A stretch of DNA of 64,000 nt, taken from Musa acuminata AAA Group. Lineage: Eukaryota > Streptophyta > Magnoliopsida > Zingiberales > Musaceae. Of this stretch, positions 34,284 through 46,516 are shown one piece after another. The notes below the pieces were generated by a model that made no database searches, had not been told where the DNA came from, and saw only the letters and a program-made list of their open reading frames with translations. The stretch lies in assembly GCF_036884655.1 (NCBI RefSeq), contig NC_088355.1, positions 24,494,501 through 24,558,500 on the forward strand, read 5' to 3'. The position numbers and the translations under genes are program-made. Every line of letters starts with the position of its first letter. Positions within the stretch are counted from its first letter, which is position 1.

Positions 34284-35109
34284 CGTCGCCCTCACGTTTC
34301 CCATGCAGTATCACCTGTTTCTCCTTACTATAAAATTTTATAAATAGTTGCATAAAATTCCAAGAAATATCACCTAATGTCATCAACCATTTAATTCTGA
34401 GTATGGCCTCATGATCATCAAGAGGGAGGAGGAACAAATCTGCAATTATCTCTTGGTCTTGCAGCAATAGTTTCACCTGCGGGCACCTATGATCACACTT
34501 CAAAATCCGTCCGTTGGCGACCATAACGACAAACCTACTGCAATTCTCAATAGGTAAGTTCATATGAACAGCAACCTTACTGTTTAGGAAGTTATTAGTG
34601 CTGCCCGTGTCGATGAGAACAGTGATCGGTTGTTGTTTGAGAAGGCCTCCAACTTTCATCGTTTGCGGGTTTGAGTAGCCAGCTAGTGTATGTACCGTAA
34701 CTTCGGTCTGTTGTGGCTCTTCTTCTGCATCTTTTTCTTCATGTTCAAGGCTCTTTTCTGGATGTTCAATGACCTCTTCTTCTATCGGTTCAATCATAAG
34801 AAGTCCCCCTTTACTACAGCGATGCTCATGGCTCCATGGCTCGTCACAATGCCAACATAACCCCTTCGCATATCGCTCCCGAAGCTCTTCTCTTGTTAAC
34901 CTCTTTTGTGTAGGGACTTGGTTGACAGAAGGGGGGGCTGAGGGCTTCAATATTACTGGTTGAGGAGCGACCCTAGTCCTCCGAGCTTCATGGTTCAATT
35001 GCTCCTCTTGATGTCGTGCGAAAGAGATGGCTGCCATAAGCGTATACAGTTGTCGCGCTTTAACTTCTCCTCGGATCTCCGGCTTCAAGCCCTCAATGAA
35101 GGTCCTCAA
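34284..35109 (-). pseudogene. Ty3/gypsy Gag C-terminus and aspartic protease
   Basis: The open frame begins MRTFIEGLKPEIRGEVKARQL, a typical Gag capsid end, then a zinc knuckle (CWHCDEPWSHEHRC, the gypsy-type spacing). An acidic linker (EEEVIEHPEKSLEHEEKDAEEE) follows, then the retropepsin domain with active site VLIDTGSTNNF and IKWLMTLGDISWNF. Protease would cut the Gag-Pol polyprotein in the particle. The apparent C-terminus read beyond 34284 is LINE-4 tail. The reading frame to the N-terminal Gag part (35302-35757) is broken between 35110 and 35301. Confidence 0.85.
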
Positions 35110-35757
35110 TAGCTGTTTTTGAGACCAATCATGAGTTTGATTAGATAACCTTTCAAACCTGGTTTGGTACTCCGGAATGGCAGAGGTTTGTCGGATCTTT
35201 GCTAGTTGTCCGTCAATATTCTCGTAATCGGTTGGTCTGAAGCGGATCAGCAGTCCTTCTTTGAATTGTTGCCATGAAAGGACTCCATAAGTATGTTCAA
35301 ACTAGTCAAACCACTGTATATAATCCCCTTCAAGATGTATAGCTGTAATTTTCACCATAGATGCATCCGCGGTTTTAAGGTACTGAAAATATCGCTTCGC
35401 GGGCGAGATCCAACCAATTGGGTCTCCTTCTTCCCATCTAGGGAAGTCCACTCTCATGCATGGATAATTGGGGTTGGTCATAGAGCTTCCCCTCTCTTGG
35501 AAGTCATATCTTCGGGCTTGGTGCGATTGGGCAAAGCTCTCTCCTTGATGTGATTTCTTCGGGCTTAGTGGTCGACCCAATCTGAGTTCGGTAAAGAGCA
35601 TCCGAATCTTATCCTCCATTCGCACCTCGAAGGCTTCAAATTTAGCATTGATTACTTTCTCAGATGCCATAGTATATGCTGCCAAATCTATGATGTTAAG
35701 ATCTTTCTTTTCTTGTCGGGTTAAAGGCATGTATTGGTTGAGAGAGGTGATGGTCAA
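35110..35757 (-). pseudogene. Ty3/gypsy Gag N-terminal part
   Basis: The open part, 35302-35757, reads MTITSLNQYMPLTRQEKKDL; by comparison with the plus-strand copy (60759) the true start is the internal Met of MPLTRQEKKDL. It contains a coiled segment (KFEAFEVRMEDKIRMLFTE) and the Gag motif RVDFPRWEEGDPIGWIS. A stop at 35302 (tag) and further damage follow up to 35110, where RFERLSNQT-like sequence is still visible. Gag forms the particle and binds element RNA. Confidence 0.85.
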
Positions 35758-37050
35758 AAGGGTTGGTGGATTGGTGGATGTAGGCTACGGTTTAGGATTG
35801 TTTTGTGGCTATTTTGGGTGCAGTTTGAGGGTGTAGTTTGGTGGAGTTTTAGGGTTATGGATGAATGTTTTGGATCTATGGTAGGTGGTAGCAAAGGTTT
35901 GATAGAAATCAATGAAAGTTGCAGCAAGTATGTGCTCTCTTGTAAGAGTAGAATTGTCGTCGAAGAAACAACGGTTTCTCGACATAATTTCCACCAAAAA
36001 CTTGAGAGAATTAAGGAGGGAATTGATAGCAAAATCACAGTTTATATGACAGCAAGGATATATAATTTAATCAAGAAAATTTCGATAGTATAACAGCAAG
36101 GAAATTGGTGCAAGTTGCGATTGCAGAATTCTCGTCGAAAAATTTCAGCGGGTTACGATGAAAATTTGCAGCAACATAAAATCGTTTTCAGAAATGAATT
36201 TCTTAATAGATCAATCTTAGATGGAAGCCAAGATGATATATGAAGTGTATAAGAAATTTCATTCAAAAAAGATTGCAAATAGATGGGTTAAGGCAACAAT
36301 ATGCGGTTGAAATTTTCTGCAACACAGATTTTTAGGTATAGCAGATTGGACATAAAAGATCAGTAGTTTATATTGAGAATTTTTTAATGAAACCAAAGGG
36401 AAATCCACTGTTAGGAAGTGTTAAAGCTATCATAAAAATTTCGTATTAATGAAACCAAAGGGAAATCCACTGTTAGGAAGTGTTAAAGCTATCATAAAAA
36501 ATTCGTAGAGATTTGGATAGAAACAACATAGTATCAAGATAAAAAAACAGTGCTATGCGGCTGAAATTTTATAGTGTAGATTTTCAAGTATAGCAGATTA
36601 GATGTAAAATATCAATGGTTTATATTGAGAATTTTTGACAAAACCAAAGGAAAATCTGCTGTTTGGAAGTGTCATAGATGTCATAAAAATTTCGTAGAGA
36701 TTTGGATAGAAAAAACACAGTAGCAAGATCAAACAGACGACGCTATACGGTTGGAATTCTGCAATGTATCTTTCATCGTAGAGATGAAAACTTTATGACG
36801 AAAAGTTTATGCAGAAATATAGGAATAATTTTTTTGGGATTTTCAAATAAGGATAACTAATCACAGCAGTAGTAAGGTAGAAAATCAGAACCTGTTGCAA
36901 TTCATGGGGAGATCAAAAGATGATCCATGGTGGTGGAGATGACGACAGAATTTGGTGACGAATTTTAAGCAATTGTGAGAATTGCTTTGAGCGGTTGTGG
37001 AGGATTGATGGATGGCTATGGAAGGGCAGCGAGATGCCAAGAACTTAATT
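35758..37050 (-). other. Ty3/gypsy leader
   Basis: Untranslated leader, with many copies of short phrases such as gcaacataaaatcg and taggaagtgttaaagctatcataaaaa. A ~70-bp direct repeat is seen at about 36387-36440 and 36448-36501. It ends at 37050 beside sequence equal to gcagcgagatgccaagaac, which in the other copy lies just inside the PBS. ORFs here have no support. Confidence 0.7.
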
Positions 37051-37919
37051 AGGGGCCAATTGGGCCCTTAACAGAGCTGATTTGGGCTGGATTGAATAGC
37101 CCAATTAGCCCCTACAAATATAGCCGACGGTGGCACCGCTAGGGCCGATGGTGGCACCGCCCAGAAGACCTAGTCTCCTAGGTGGTTTGGGCAGTGGTAC
37201 CACCTAGACTAGGCAGTGGTACCACCTACAGTTATTGCTGCTAGCGGTGGTACCACCCCTGTCAAGCAGTGGTACCGCTAGATCTCGGTCTACGAGCTCT
37301 GTCAGGTAGTGGTACTGCCCAGTGTCAGGTGTCAGGCACTAGGACCCTGAAAATCTGAGATTAGATACTTTTTGACTCTATTTTTGAAGCTATTAAGGTC
37401 TATAAAAACCTCATCCTTTTCTGCATGAAAGAGCATGAAAGCATTGAGAAAATCTTAAGTTGTTGGGATGTAAAGGTGTTGTAAACAAGTGCTAGAGTCC
37501 TCCTCCCTTTCTAAGTTTTGAGATCATTCAAGAGAGGTGTAAGACTTGTAAGGGTTCTCTCCTAAACTTGTGAAAATGAGAAAGCACTATAAAAGGTGGT
37601 TGGTCTTTACCTATTAAAGGAAGGCCTTTAGTGGATGTCGAAAACCTCATCAGAAGAGGAATCCGAAAGTGGATGTAGGTCACATTGACCGAACCACTCT
37701 AAATTTGGGTTTGCTTTTCATTAGTGCAATTTACTTTAACTGCAAATCATTTCATAGCAAACTGCTTCTCCTCCTCATCTTGCTTACGCTCTCATACGTT
37801 TCAAGTTGCTATCCTTTCGATTCAGTTTTCATCGAACGTATGAAATATTTTATATAAAAATCAAAGAATTTTCCACTGTACTAATTCACCCCCCCTCTTA
37901 GTGCCGCTCTTGATCCTAA
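37051..37919 (+). repeat. Sirevirus-like LTR fragment, GGTGGTACCACC subtype
   Basis: The 3' part of a plus-strand LTR. It contains ccaattgggcccttaac, a repeat block with the perfect palindrome ggtggtaccacc and relatives (37120-37330), the conserved cttctcctcc region, and the C tract plus ctcttagtgcc end at ...gatcctaa. It is related to the LTR of element C (40829-42141). It abuts an unrelated copia gag at 37920, so it was broken by deletion or a further insertion. Confidence 0.7.
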
Positions 37920-38300
37920 TAGATAAGTCCCCATTGATATCACTTTTGCTTTAAGACGATTTCCCATAATGATGAATCTTTTATGTTCATTTGGTTTTTA
38001 AATTGAAAGAAATCCCTGCATATTATTGGTAACATGAGTTGAAGCACTAGAATCAATCTATCAAGTGTTAGAAGGAACTTATGTAATGTTTGATTCAAAA
38101 CATACCAAGGTCAAGTTAATACCTTTTTTTTCGAACCAAGTCTTACGTTTAATGTAGTCCTTCTTCACATGTTCTTTCTTGCCACAAAAGAAGTACTTTA
38201 CTATAAAGGCTTTCTTTTCATTAGTCTGTTTAACATTTCCAAACCCGACAAATTTTTTTGATTGATAATGCTTTAATTTTCTTTTCTTATTACCAGCTCC

Positions 38301-38753
38301 TTAAGTAGCAATCATGACATTATATGAGCTTTCCTCCTTTAACCTTAATTCTTCCAGAACACACATGCTAGTTAACTCATTCAAGTCCCACTTATCCTTA
38401 TTTGTATTATAGTGAATCTTGAATGGGCCAAACTGAGAAGGAAGAGAATTAGGAATGAACTGCACGAGGAAAGACTCATCAACATTCATGCCTAATGTTT
38501 TAAGTTTTGCAGCTTTATCAGCCATATTGAGGATATGATCCTGAATTCCTCGATTGCTATCATATTGAGTCGTAGTCAGTTCTTTTATTAGTGTGCCAAC
38601 CAATGACTTATAAACAAATTTAAATCTGTCTTCAATAACCTTTAAATATTGTTGTGCGGTAGTTGCAATCGGTAATAAAGTCTTTATATTATTTGCAATT
38701 GTCATTCTTATGAACATTAAACTAAGTCTATCAAATCTTTCCCAAGCCTTCAT
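38301..38753 (-). pseudogene. Copia Gag fragment (element F)
   Basis: 150 open codons beginning MKAWERFDRLSLMFIRMTIA. They contain the UBN2-type core, with a YLKVIEDRF helix, LIKELTTTQYDSNRGIQDHIL and LPSQFGPFKIHYNTNKDKW, and the ELTSMCVLEELRLKEE segment before the missing zinc knuckle. Upstream sequence still codes for the N-terminal part but holds stops (for example at 38760). It belongs to a different copia lineage from the other Gags here. Confidence 0.75.
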
Positions 38754-40440
38754 TTCATTAACTTATTCTACTATACTTTTATCAATCAAGTCTGTAGGTT
38801 TTTTAACGAGCAATGCTAAATCAAGATCTAATACACCTAGTGTAAATTACACATGCTCTAACCATTCTGAATAATTTGATCCAGAGAGTACAAGGACACT
38901 AGAAGCGTATGAATATATGGACAGAAGTACTACTGCAAAATATAAAATAACATTAATGCTTTGAATTTGTCAAAAATTTGATGAACTATTGATATCATTT
39001 ATATTACACCTTTGCGTGAAATATTGACATATCTACTATTCACTCAAGATCATCTATGAAGGACTGATATCATCCTTGTGGAATAGTGTTATTGCCTTTG
39101 GGTATACAACCCTAAACTGCAAGAATAGTCAAAATAGTATCATCCTACCCTATCATATAATTATTTGAAGTAGATTCTCCTTTGGGATTATCTAAATCTC
39201 CTAATTATGTGTAAAATTATGAATATTATTCCCTTAATATCATTTAGGACTAATTCCTTAATATTATTTTATAAGTCATTGGTCTAAGTAACTTTGGTGG
39301 CTACAAGACCAATACAATAATATAAAATATAATTTAAAATATTCTATAAATGATAAAACTTTTATTGTAATTCATATCACAAAAGCTTATTAAGCTAGTT
39401 TGGCAACTACAAATCAGATAAAACTTAGGAAGATGAATTACAAATAATATTTAACAAATTTATTTAATTTAATTTATGTTAAGCAGTTCAATAATAGAAT
39501 AACAACCATAATTAATTATTGAATATTAATGATAAATAATTCAATAATAGAATAACAACCACAATAATTATTGAATATTAATCAGTAAAAGAAGACTCAT
39601 ATGATAATCATGATAACATATAAATCATGCCTTCATCTGAAAGGTAAATATTATTTCATAATTTCAAACATATACATGTGAATAACCAAATGAATATCCA
39701 AAAATAATAATTGGATTTTATTTACCACATGTATAATCAATAATTCATATGAGAAAACTATAAAACTAAACCATAATTTATAGTTCTTTTTTTTTAATCA
39801 AAGAATAATTCTAATCAAATAGTCAAAATATAATCATGATTAAATTCAATCATAATTATAATGAATCATATTTATTAATTTTATAATTGAGAATATAAAT
39901 TAGAATTCTCAATTTCATAAGGGTAAAACTGTAACTATATTTCCATCGCGGGGCTGCCTTTGCCCGCTCGCAGCTGCTGTCACGGTTCCTTCCTGCGCGT
40001 TGCCGTTGCGACGGTTCATGCCTAGACGCGATCACTGCGACGGTTCCTGCCCATGCGTGGCTGTCGCCTAAGCATGACTGCTCACATGTGGCTACCACTT
40101 GGACGAGGCTACTCGTGCATGGTCGTTGCCTGGACACGATTGCTCGCGCGTGGCCACCGCTTGGACGTGGCTGCTCGCGCGTGGCCGCCACTTAGACACG
40201 GCTGCTGACGCTTATGCATGGCTGGCCACGACTGCCACCAATGGGTGGCCTACCCGCACGCTGCCTCCACTTGATGCGATTATCTACCTTTGTGGGGCCA
40301 TCAAATAAATGTAGGTTCAGCCCGCGTGCGGCTACCACATGGGTGCGGTGCTGTCGCCTATGCACTATGACGCGCATGCTGCCCAGCGCAACATATAGAA
40401 GCCATCATCAAAGAATAGGGATCATTCATAAACAAAAATA

Positions 40441-40560
40441 ATATATCTAATGTATTTGATCTCAAGAACCTGGTTTTGATACCAATTGTAAGCATAAAAA
40501 ATATATCTAATGTATTTGATCTCAAGAACCTAGCTCTGATACCAATAGTAAGCTATAATA
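40441..40560 (-). repeat. 60-bp tandem duplication including a PBS
   Basis: 40441-40500 and 40501-40560 are two copies of the same 60-bp unit (atatatctaatgtatttgat...). Each contains a PBS-like stretch (aacctggttttgataccaat and aacctagctctgataccaat on the plus strand, tRNA-Met type). The second keeps the better match to TGGTATCAGAGC. Confidence 0.8.
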
Positions 40561-40828
40561 TGCTGTATTAAATGTGGAAACAATCTTTTTTGCCAGGATT
40601 GAAATCAAATACTTGGATCTAGTTTAACGATGCATACCTTTTGATGCCATCCTAAATAGATATCTATTTGATCTGCAAAGGCACCATCTTTAGATCCTAG
40701 ATCCCTGTCAATCTGTAAAGAGGAACTAGATCCTTCTCCTCTCTTCCTATCTTTTCACAGGACCACCTAGATTGATAGTTTAGGGAGAAGAGTTGAGAGA
40801 GATATTGTAATCCCTTAACTATAACCTC

Positions 40829-42141
40829 TGTTAGGATCAAGAGCTGCACTAAGAGGGGGGGGGGTGAATTAGTGCAGCGAAAAACTTTTACAATTTCAGA
40901 AAATATTTTGTACGTTCGAAGGAAATCGATACGGAAAGATAGTAACTTTAAAACGTAAGAGAGTGTAAGTGTAGTGAAAGCAAGATGAGGAGAAGAAGCA
41001 CTTTGCTATGAAATGATTTGTAGTTAAAGAAAATTGCTCAGAACGAAATGCAAACCAGATTTAGAGTGGTTCGGTCAACGTGACCTACATCCACTTTCGG
41101 ATTCCTCCTCCGACGAGGTCTTCGGCGTCCACTAAAGGCTTTCTTTCAATAGTGAATACCGACCACCTCTTTTACAACACTTTATCTTTTTCCCGGGTTT
41201 AGGAGACAACCCTTACAAGTCTCACTCCTCTTTCTTGGATGGTTACAAGGTTAAGAGATGAAGGAGGAGAATTCTAACTTTTATAACACTTTCAAACTCA
41301 AGACTTCAAGATTAAGCCAATAGTTTTGTGCCCTTCATGCAAAAAAGGGTGAGGTTTTTATAGGCCTCATTGGCTTCAAAATTGGAGTGAAAAAGTGACA
41401 TCCCTAGAATCTGGGGTACTGGTGGTACCACCATCATTATTGGGCGGTACTATCGTCGTTGATATGACCCTAGGCGGTACCACTATCGAATAGGGGTGGT
41501 ACCACCACTAGAAGCATTGCTGTCGGCGATACCACCACCCATTCTTGGCGGTACCACCGCCCAGGAATCCAAAGGCACTGCTTTCCAAGCGGACCATTGC
41601 CAGCCCTTTCGGTGCCACCACCGATCATGTTTTCAAGGGCTGAATTGGGTGCTCAATTCGGCCCAATTCAGCCTTGTTAAGGGCCCAATTGGCCCATAAT
41701 TAAGTCAGTGGGATTACCTCCTAATCCTAACTTAATTTATGCTCTAACTATGATAATTAAGACACAATTTACAGTGCTTCTTGTTCCAATGCGTCAATTG
41801 CTCTTTTGGAGAGCTTCCGGTGAACATCCGACGAACTCTCGGCAATGTTCCGATGGACTCCCGGCAAGCTCCTAGACTTTACGACGATCTTCTTGATGAG
41901 TTCCGACGAGCTTCTATGGCAAGCCCCTAGACTTCTCGGTTGGTTCTCGCAGAACTTCTGACGAACGTCCGGACTTCCGTTGAACTCTCGAACTCCCAAT
42001 GAGATCTAGATCTTGACTCCGGCATAACACCCGCTTTATGTCTTACTGCCATCGTAGTTAATCCTGCACACTTTTCTCAACATATAGATTAGATCAAACA
42101 AATTATAATTGACTTACATCATCAGAATCCGAGATTTAGCA
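40829..42141 (-). repeat. 3' LTR of element C
   Basis: 1313 bp, TGCTAAATCTCGG... to ...GATCCTAACA in element sense. It shares end sequences and the G tract (40855-40864) with the A/D LTRs, but its repeat block (41415-41630) is of the ggtggtaccacc type. A likely PPT (aaaggaggggat in element sense) lies at 42142-42153. Confidence 0.8.
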
Positions 42142-43502
42142 ATCCCCTCCTTTTTTATGATGACAATCAATTAATGACGGAGTTAACCTTAACTCCCCCT
42201 ATCTATATGCCATACTTGATAAAAGACATTCTTGAATTCAAGGCCTTTGAATTCAAGAGATATATTGATAAGTTAAGTTTATTTAAACTTTTCAATACAC
42301 ATATCATAATTCTTATCATGATCTAACATTCTTAAAATGATGTCAAGGCATGACATCCATTTTCAAGTATGATATTTCAAATATGAAAGTTGACAAAGAT
42401 GGCAATTTATCATTCTATGGCAAGATATCAATTTGTAAAATTACAATCTAAGCTCTTGATATCTTATCATAATGAATAAAATTTATCAAGCAAATATTTC
42501 AAGTATATATGATGAAATACATTGCATACATTTGTCATCAATTTATCACATTTTGGTATTATTTCTCCCCCTTTATCATCAACAAAAAGGAGAACAATCC
42601 AACATAGCAAGTGTGGTAAAATAAGTCAAGTTTCACACTTAAAAGTTCTCATCATTAGATGCTATCAACATTAAAACGATAGATTCCAACAACTTCTCCC
42701 CCTTATCATCATAATTTTGCATGAAGAAGAGGAAATAAGGCAAGGAGGGAATCTATGAAGAACTAAGTTTATGAAATTATTTGACTCAAGTAAAAAATAT
42801 TAAAACATGCTTTCATTTTGACAAAGAGAAGGGATTCTTGAAAAAGATTAAGATATCCATATGAAATCAAATCCCCACGAAAATTATCACACACATGCTT
42901 TCATTATCACACACGAGAATTCATCTTTCAAGGATTAAGATATCCATTGAAATTCCTTTAGTTTTCATGAGAAGAATTCATGGGAGAGGAGTATCACATG
43001 AATGAGAAATTCACGAATAAAACTTCATATTGAGAAGCGCATTGCATCAAATCCATTTCTCATCAAAAATTCATAAGAGAGAAATCCGTGAGAGATGCAT
43101 TTATCAATGACTTCCATGAATCAAATATCAAGATATATATAAATACTTCATGCATTTAGAAAATGTTTTGTCATAGTCTTTTCATCACTACTTGCAGGAG
43201 GTAATATCATTAGTGCTTTGTAGTACTCAAAGATTAAGAATCCGATGTATGATTAAAACTTCTCAATATTCAATACAAATCATAATCATCAAGTAAACAT
43301 AATATTGCATCATTGTATCATAACATGCTCATCATCATAGAAACTTTTGGCATCAAAGCACAAAATTTCCAACATCAAAGTAAACATGTTATTGAAGCAC
43401 ACAACCTTATCATCATGTAAAATTCATATCATAAAATCATCAGCACCGAATTTAAGTGAGTAATCAAACAATCAAGACGTCCGAAAATGAAATTTAACAA
43501 AT
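42142..43502 (-). other. Element C untranslated region between RNase H and PPT
   Basis: AT-rich, without a supported ORF. Homologous phrases are shared with the A/D interior (the ctccccctatcaatatgcc-like segment near 42190, and tctcccccttatcatcaac-like segments at 42566 and 42695). Confidence 0.65.
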
Positions 43503-43796
43503 TCATGCATTCGGACAAATTAACATTCTTAATTCTCTTCTAATAAAATCAAATTGTTCTTCACTTAAGGGCTTTGTAAAAATATCGGCTAATTGATGTT
43601 TCGTATCAATAAACTCTAAGATTACATCATGATTATTAACATGATCTCGTATAAAGTGATGCCTAATATCAATATGTTTAGTTCTAGAATGTTGAATGAG
43701 ATTTTTTGTTAAACATATTGCACTTGTGTTATCACATTTTATGGAAATGTTTTTAAGATAAATCTTATAATATTCTAAAGTGTTTTTCATCCACAC
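43503..43796 (-). pseudogene. Copia RNase H C-terminal part (element C)
   Basis: 97 open codons with the conserved copia end: IKCDNTSAICLTKNLIQHSR, then HIDIRHHFIRDHV, then LADIFTKPLSEEQFDFIRREL. RNase H removes template RNA during cDNA synthesis. The N-terminal half lies in 43797-44080 (ATKPNSVALSTTKAKYIVA-like sequence) but a stop interrupts it. Confidence 0.85.
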
Positions 43797-45011
43797 AACT
43801 TGTACACATCATGCACTAGCTACAATGTACTTGGCTTTGGTTGTAGATAGTGCAACCGAATTTTGTTTCTTGGAAGTCCAAGAAACAAGTGCTTGTCCTA
43901 AAAATTGACATGTTCGTGATGTGCTTTTTTTATCTAATCTACATCTAGCAAAATTTGCATCAGCATAAGAAATTAACTCAAAGTTCTCAGATTTTGGATA
44001 CCATAATCCTACATTTGTGGTTCCTTTAAGATATCTAAGTATTCTCTTAACTACTTTATGATGAGATATCTTAGGATTAGATTAAAACCTAACACAAAGT
44101 CCTACACTAAACATGATATCTAGCCTAGTTGCGGTAAGGTAAAGCAAACTTCCTATCATACCCTTGTTAGCTTTTTTATCAAAGCTTTCTCCACTTTCAT
44201 CAATTTCTAACTTAGTGGAGGTGCTCATATGAGAGTTGATAGCCTTTGAACTATCCATATTAAATTTTTTTAGCAAATCTAAAGTATATCTTGTTTGACT
44301 AAGAAATATACCATTACTTAGTTGTTTGATTTGTAAGCCCAAAAAGAAAGTTAATTCCCCCATCAAACTCAATTCAAATTCAAGACTCATACTTTTAGCA
44401 AATGACTCATATAGAGATTCATTCGTAGAACCAAAAATAATATCATCAACATAAATTTGAATAATAAGAAAATTATTTTCAAAATTTTTGATAAACAATG
44501 TAATATCAACCTTGCCGTTAGAAAAATTATTTTCGATAAGAAATAAGCTAAGTCTCTCATACCAAGCCCTTGGGGCTTGTTTCAAGCCATAGAGGGCTTT
44601 AGTCAATTTAAATATATGATTAAGGACATTATCATCCTCAAATTTGGGAGGTTATACAACATAAACTTCTTCGAAAATAAATCTATTAAGAAAAGCACTT
44701 TTAACATCCATTTGAAACAACTTAAAATTGTTACTACTAGCATAAGCAAGGAGCATCCTTATGGCTTCTAATCATGCCATAGGAGCAAAGTTCTCTTCAT
44801 AGTCGATCCCTTCTTCTTCGTTGAAACTTTTGGCCACTAATCTAGCCTTATTTCTAACCATGATACCAAATTCATCTTGCTTGTTTCTAAAGACCCATTT
44901 AGTACTAATAACTAAATGGTCATTTGGCCTAGGAACAAGCTTCCACACCTCATTTTTTTCAAATTGATTTAACTCATCTTGTATTGCAATGACCCGTGAA
45001 TCATCTTTCAA
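43797..45011 (-). pseudogene. Copia reverse transcriptase (element C)
   Basis: Three open pieces in element order. 45011-44772 has the RT start (WKLVPRPNDHLVISTKWVFRNK, then ARLVAKSFNEEEGIDYEENFAPMA). 44771-44607 is broken by changes. 44606-44082 has KALYGLKQAPRAWYERLS, the active site IYVDDIIFGSTN, then FLGLQIKQ and the conserved YTLDLLKKFNM segment. The catalytic YVDD is intact. Stops (for example at 44772 and 44082) make it a pseudogene. It would have copied element RNA into cDNA, and such a relative could have supplied RT for A and D. Confidence 0.85.
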
Positions 45012-45136
45012 GGCCTCGCCAATGCATTTTGGTTCTTGGGAGAGAAAAGTGGCGTTGGCACAAAAATTCTTAAGAGAAGAACGAGTTTGTACCCCTTTAG
45101 ATGTTTCTCCTATGATTAGCTCCTTAGGATGAACAT

Positions 45137-45949
45137 CTACATACTTCCAATCCTTGGGTAAGGATATTTCAGAAGTAATGCATCCAAGTTGCTAGATAGA
45201 GAAAGGGTTTCATTTAAATTCAAAGCATCAAAATCAACATCATCATCAAAATTATTTTTCTTAATTTCAAAAATCTTATTAAAAACAACATGAATGGATT
45301 CTTCTATAATCAAAGTTCTTTTATTAAAGATACAAAATGCTTTAGAAATAGAAGAATAGTCAAGAAAAAATCCTTCATCGGATTTAGCATCAAATTTTCC
45401 TAAAGCATTTTTTTCATTCAAGATAAAACACTTACACCTAAAAACTTTAAAATATGAAACATTAGGTTTTTTGTTGTTCCACAACTCATAAGGAGTTTTG
45501 GAAGGTAAAGGTCTTACTAAAACCCTATTCATGATATAGCATGCCGTATTTATGGCTTTAGCCCAAAAATATTTGGGAAAGCTATGTTCATTTAATATGG
45601 TTCTAGCCATTTCTTATAAGTTTCTATTCTTTCTTTCTACTATATTTTGTTCAGGATTTCTTGGAGTAGAGAAGTTGTGGTTGTATCCATTAGATTCATA
45701 AAATTCTTGGAAATCACGATTTTGAAATTCACTACCGTGATCACTTCGAATTGATAAAATCATAAAACCTTTTTCATTTTGAACAAGTTTATGAAACTTA
45801 GAGAAATACCTAAAGCAATCATTTTTATGTGCTAAGAAGTAAGTCCATGTGTATCTACTAAAATCATCCACAATGACAAATGCATATTTGCTACCTCCTA
45901 GGCTTGATGTAGCAATTGGTTCAAACAAGTCTATATGGATCAATTGCAA
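45137..45949 (-). pseudogene. Copia integrase (element C)
   Basis: 45949-45614 carries the catalytic core: HIDLFEPIATSSLGG, VDDFSRYTWTYFL, IRSDHGSEFQNRDF and the NPEQNIVERKNRNL block, giving the D,D,E triad. After a single nonsense codon (taa near 45613), 45610-45137 continues with ARTILNEHSFPKYFWAKAINTA, TPYELWNNKKPN and the family C-terminal segment. Integrase inserts cDNA in the nucleus. Closely matches the plus-strand fragment at 63668-64000. Confidence 0.85.
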
Positions 45950-46126
45950 AGGTCTAGAGGTGCTTATTTGATTCTTAGGTTTGAAGTTACTTTTTATTTG
46001 TTTTCCTAGTTGACACGCATCACATACATTATCCTTGACGAACTTGATATGAGGAATTCCTCTTATAAGTTCTTTAGATGAAATTTGAGAGATTAGTTTT
46101 ATGCTAGCATGACCTAATCTCCTATG

Positions 46127-46497
46127 CTAAGCATCATCATTCAAAATCGAAAAATATATTTCATTGCAAAGATCATTAATGTCAATAGTGTATACGTTAT
46201 TTTGTTTTAGTGTAATTATAGATATGTTTTTGTGTGGTTTTTCAATAATGCAAGTATTAGATTCAAATTTAACAATATATCCATTATCGCACAATTGACT
46301 AATGCTCAAGAGGTTATGCTTTAAGCAATCAACTAACTACATATCTTTAAAAAAAAAGTTAGATTTGTTACCTATTATTCCTTTGTCAATGATTTTACCC
46401 TTGTTGTTGTCTCCGAAGGTGACATACCCTCGTTTATGCTAGTAACATTAGAGAATTAAGATAGATCTCCGGTTATATGCCTTGAGCATCCACTATC
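46127..46497 (-). pseudogene. Copia protease active-site region and GAG-pre-integrase (element C)
   Basis: At 46465-46497 the minus strand reads DSGCSRHITGD, the hallmark copia aspartic-protease active site. GAG-pre-integrase sequence follows downstream in element sense (46309-46127, ISQLCDNGYIVKFESNTCIIE and later KNNVYTIDINDL-like sequence). Frames are interrupted, for example by stops near 46440 and 46340. Confidence 0.75.
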
Positions 46498-46516
46498 AAG
46501 GGACTATCTCTTGCTC

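Larger units (their letters stand above)
30844..37050 (-). mobile_element. Ty3/gypsy retrotransposon, minus strand, 5' LTR missing
   Basis: In element sense: leader (from 37050), gag (35757-34284), protease, a gap filled by LINE-4, RT/RNase H remnant (32824-31715), degenerate tail and 3' LTR (31224-30844). It is truncated at 37050 only ~20 bp short of where the PBS should be, judged from the plus-strand copy at 60282. Integrase is not recognisable. Same family as the plus-strand copy at 50968-61438. Confidence 0.85.
37920..40828 (-). mobile_element. Older copia fragment F: gag, leader and LTR end
   Basis: A minus-strand copia with a Gag segment at 38301-38753, a degenerate post-Gag part (37920-38300, with zinc-knuckle and protease-like remnants), an AT-rich leader, a GC-rich leader block (39940-40400), a duplicated PBS region (40441-40560) and an LTR end up to about 40828. 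Element C follows directly. ORFs in the GC-rich block (39856-40441) are not supported. Confidence 0.6.

Noticed and set aside
35734..36093. 119-codon ORF as a gene
   Set aside because: It lies in the antisense of the gypsy Gag start and leader, without a domain or conservation in the plus-strand copy.
39856..40441. Overlapping ORFs in GC-rich DNA
   Set aside because: Compositional ORFs in a copia leader on both strands; no domain.
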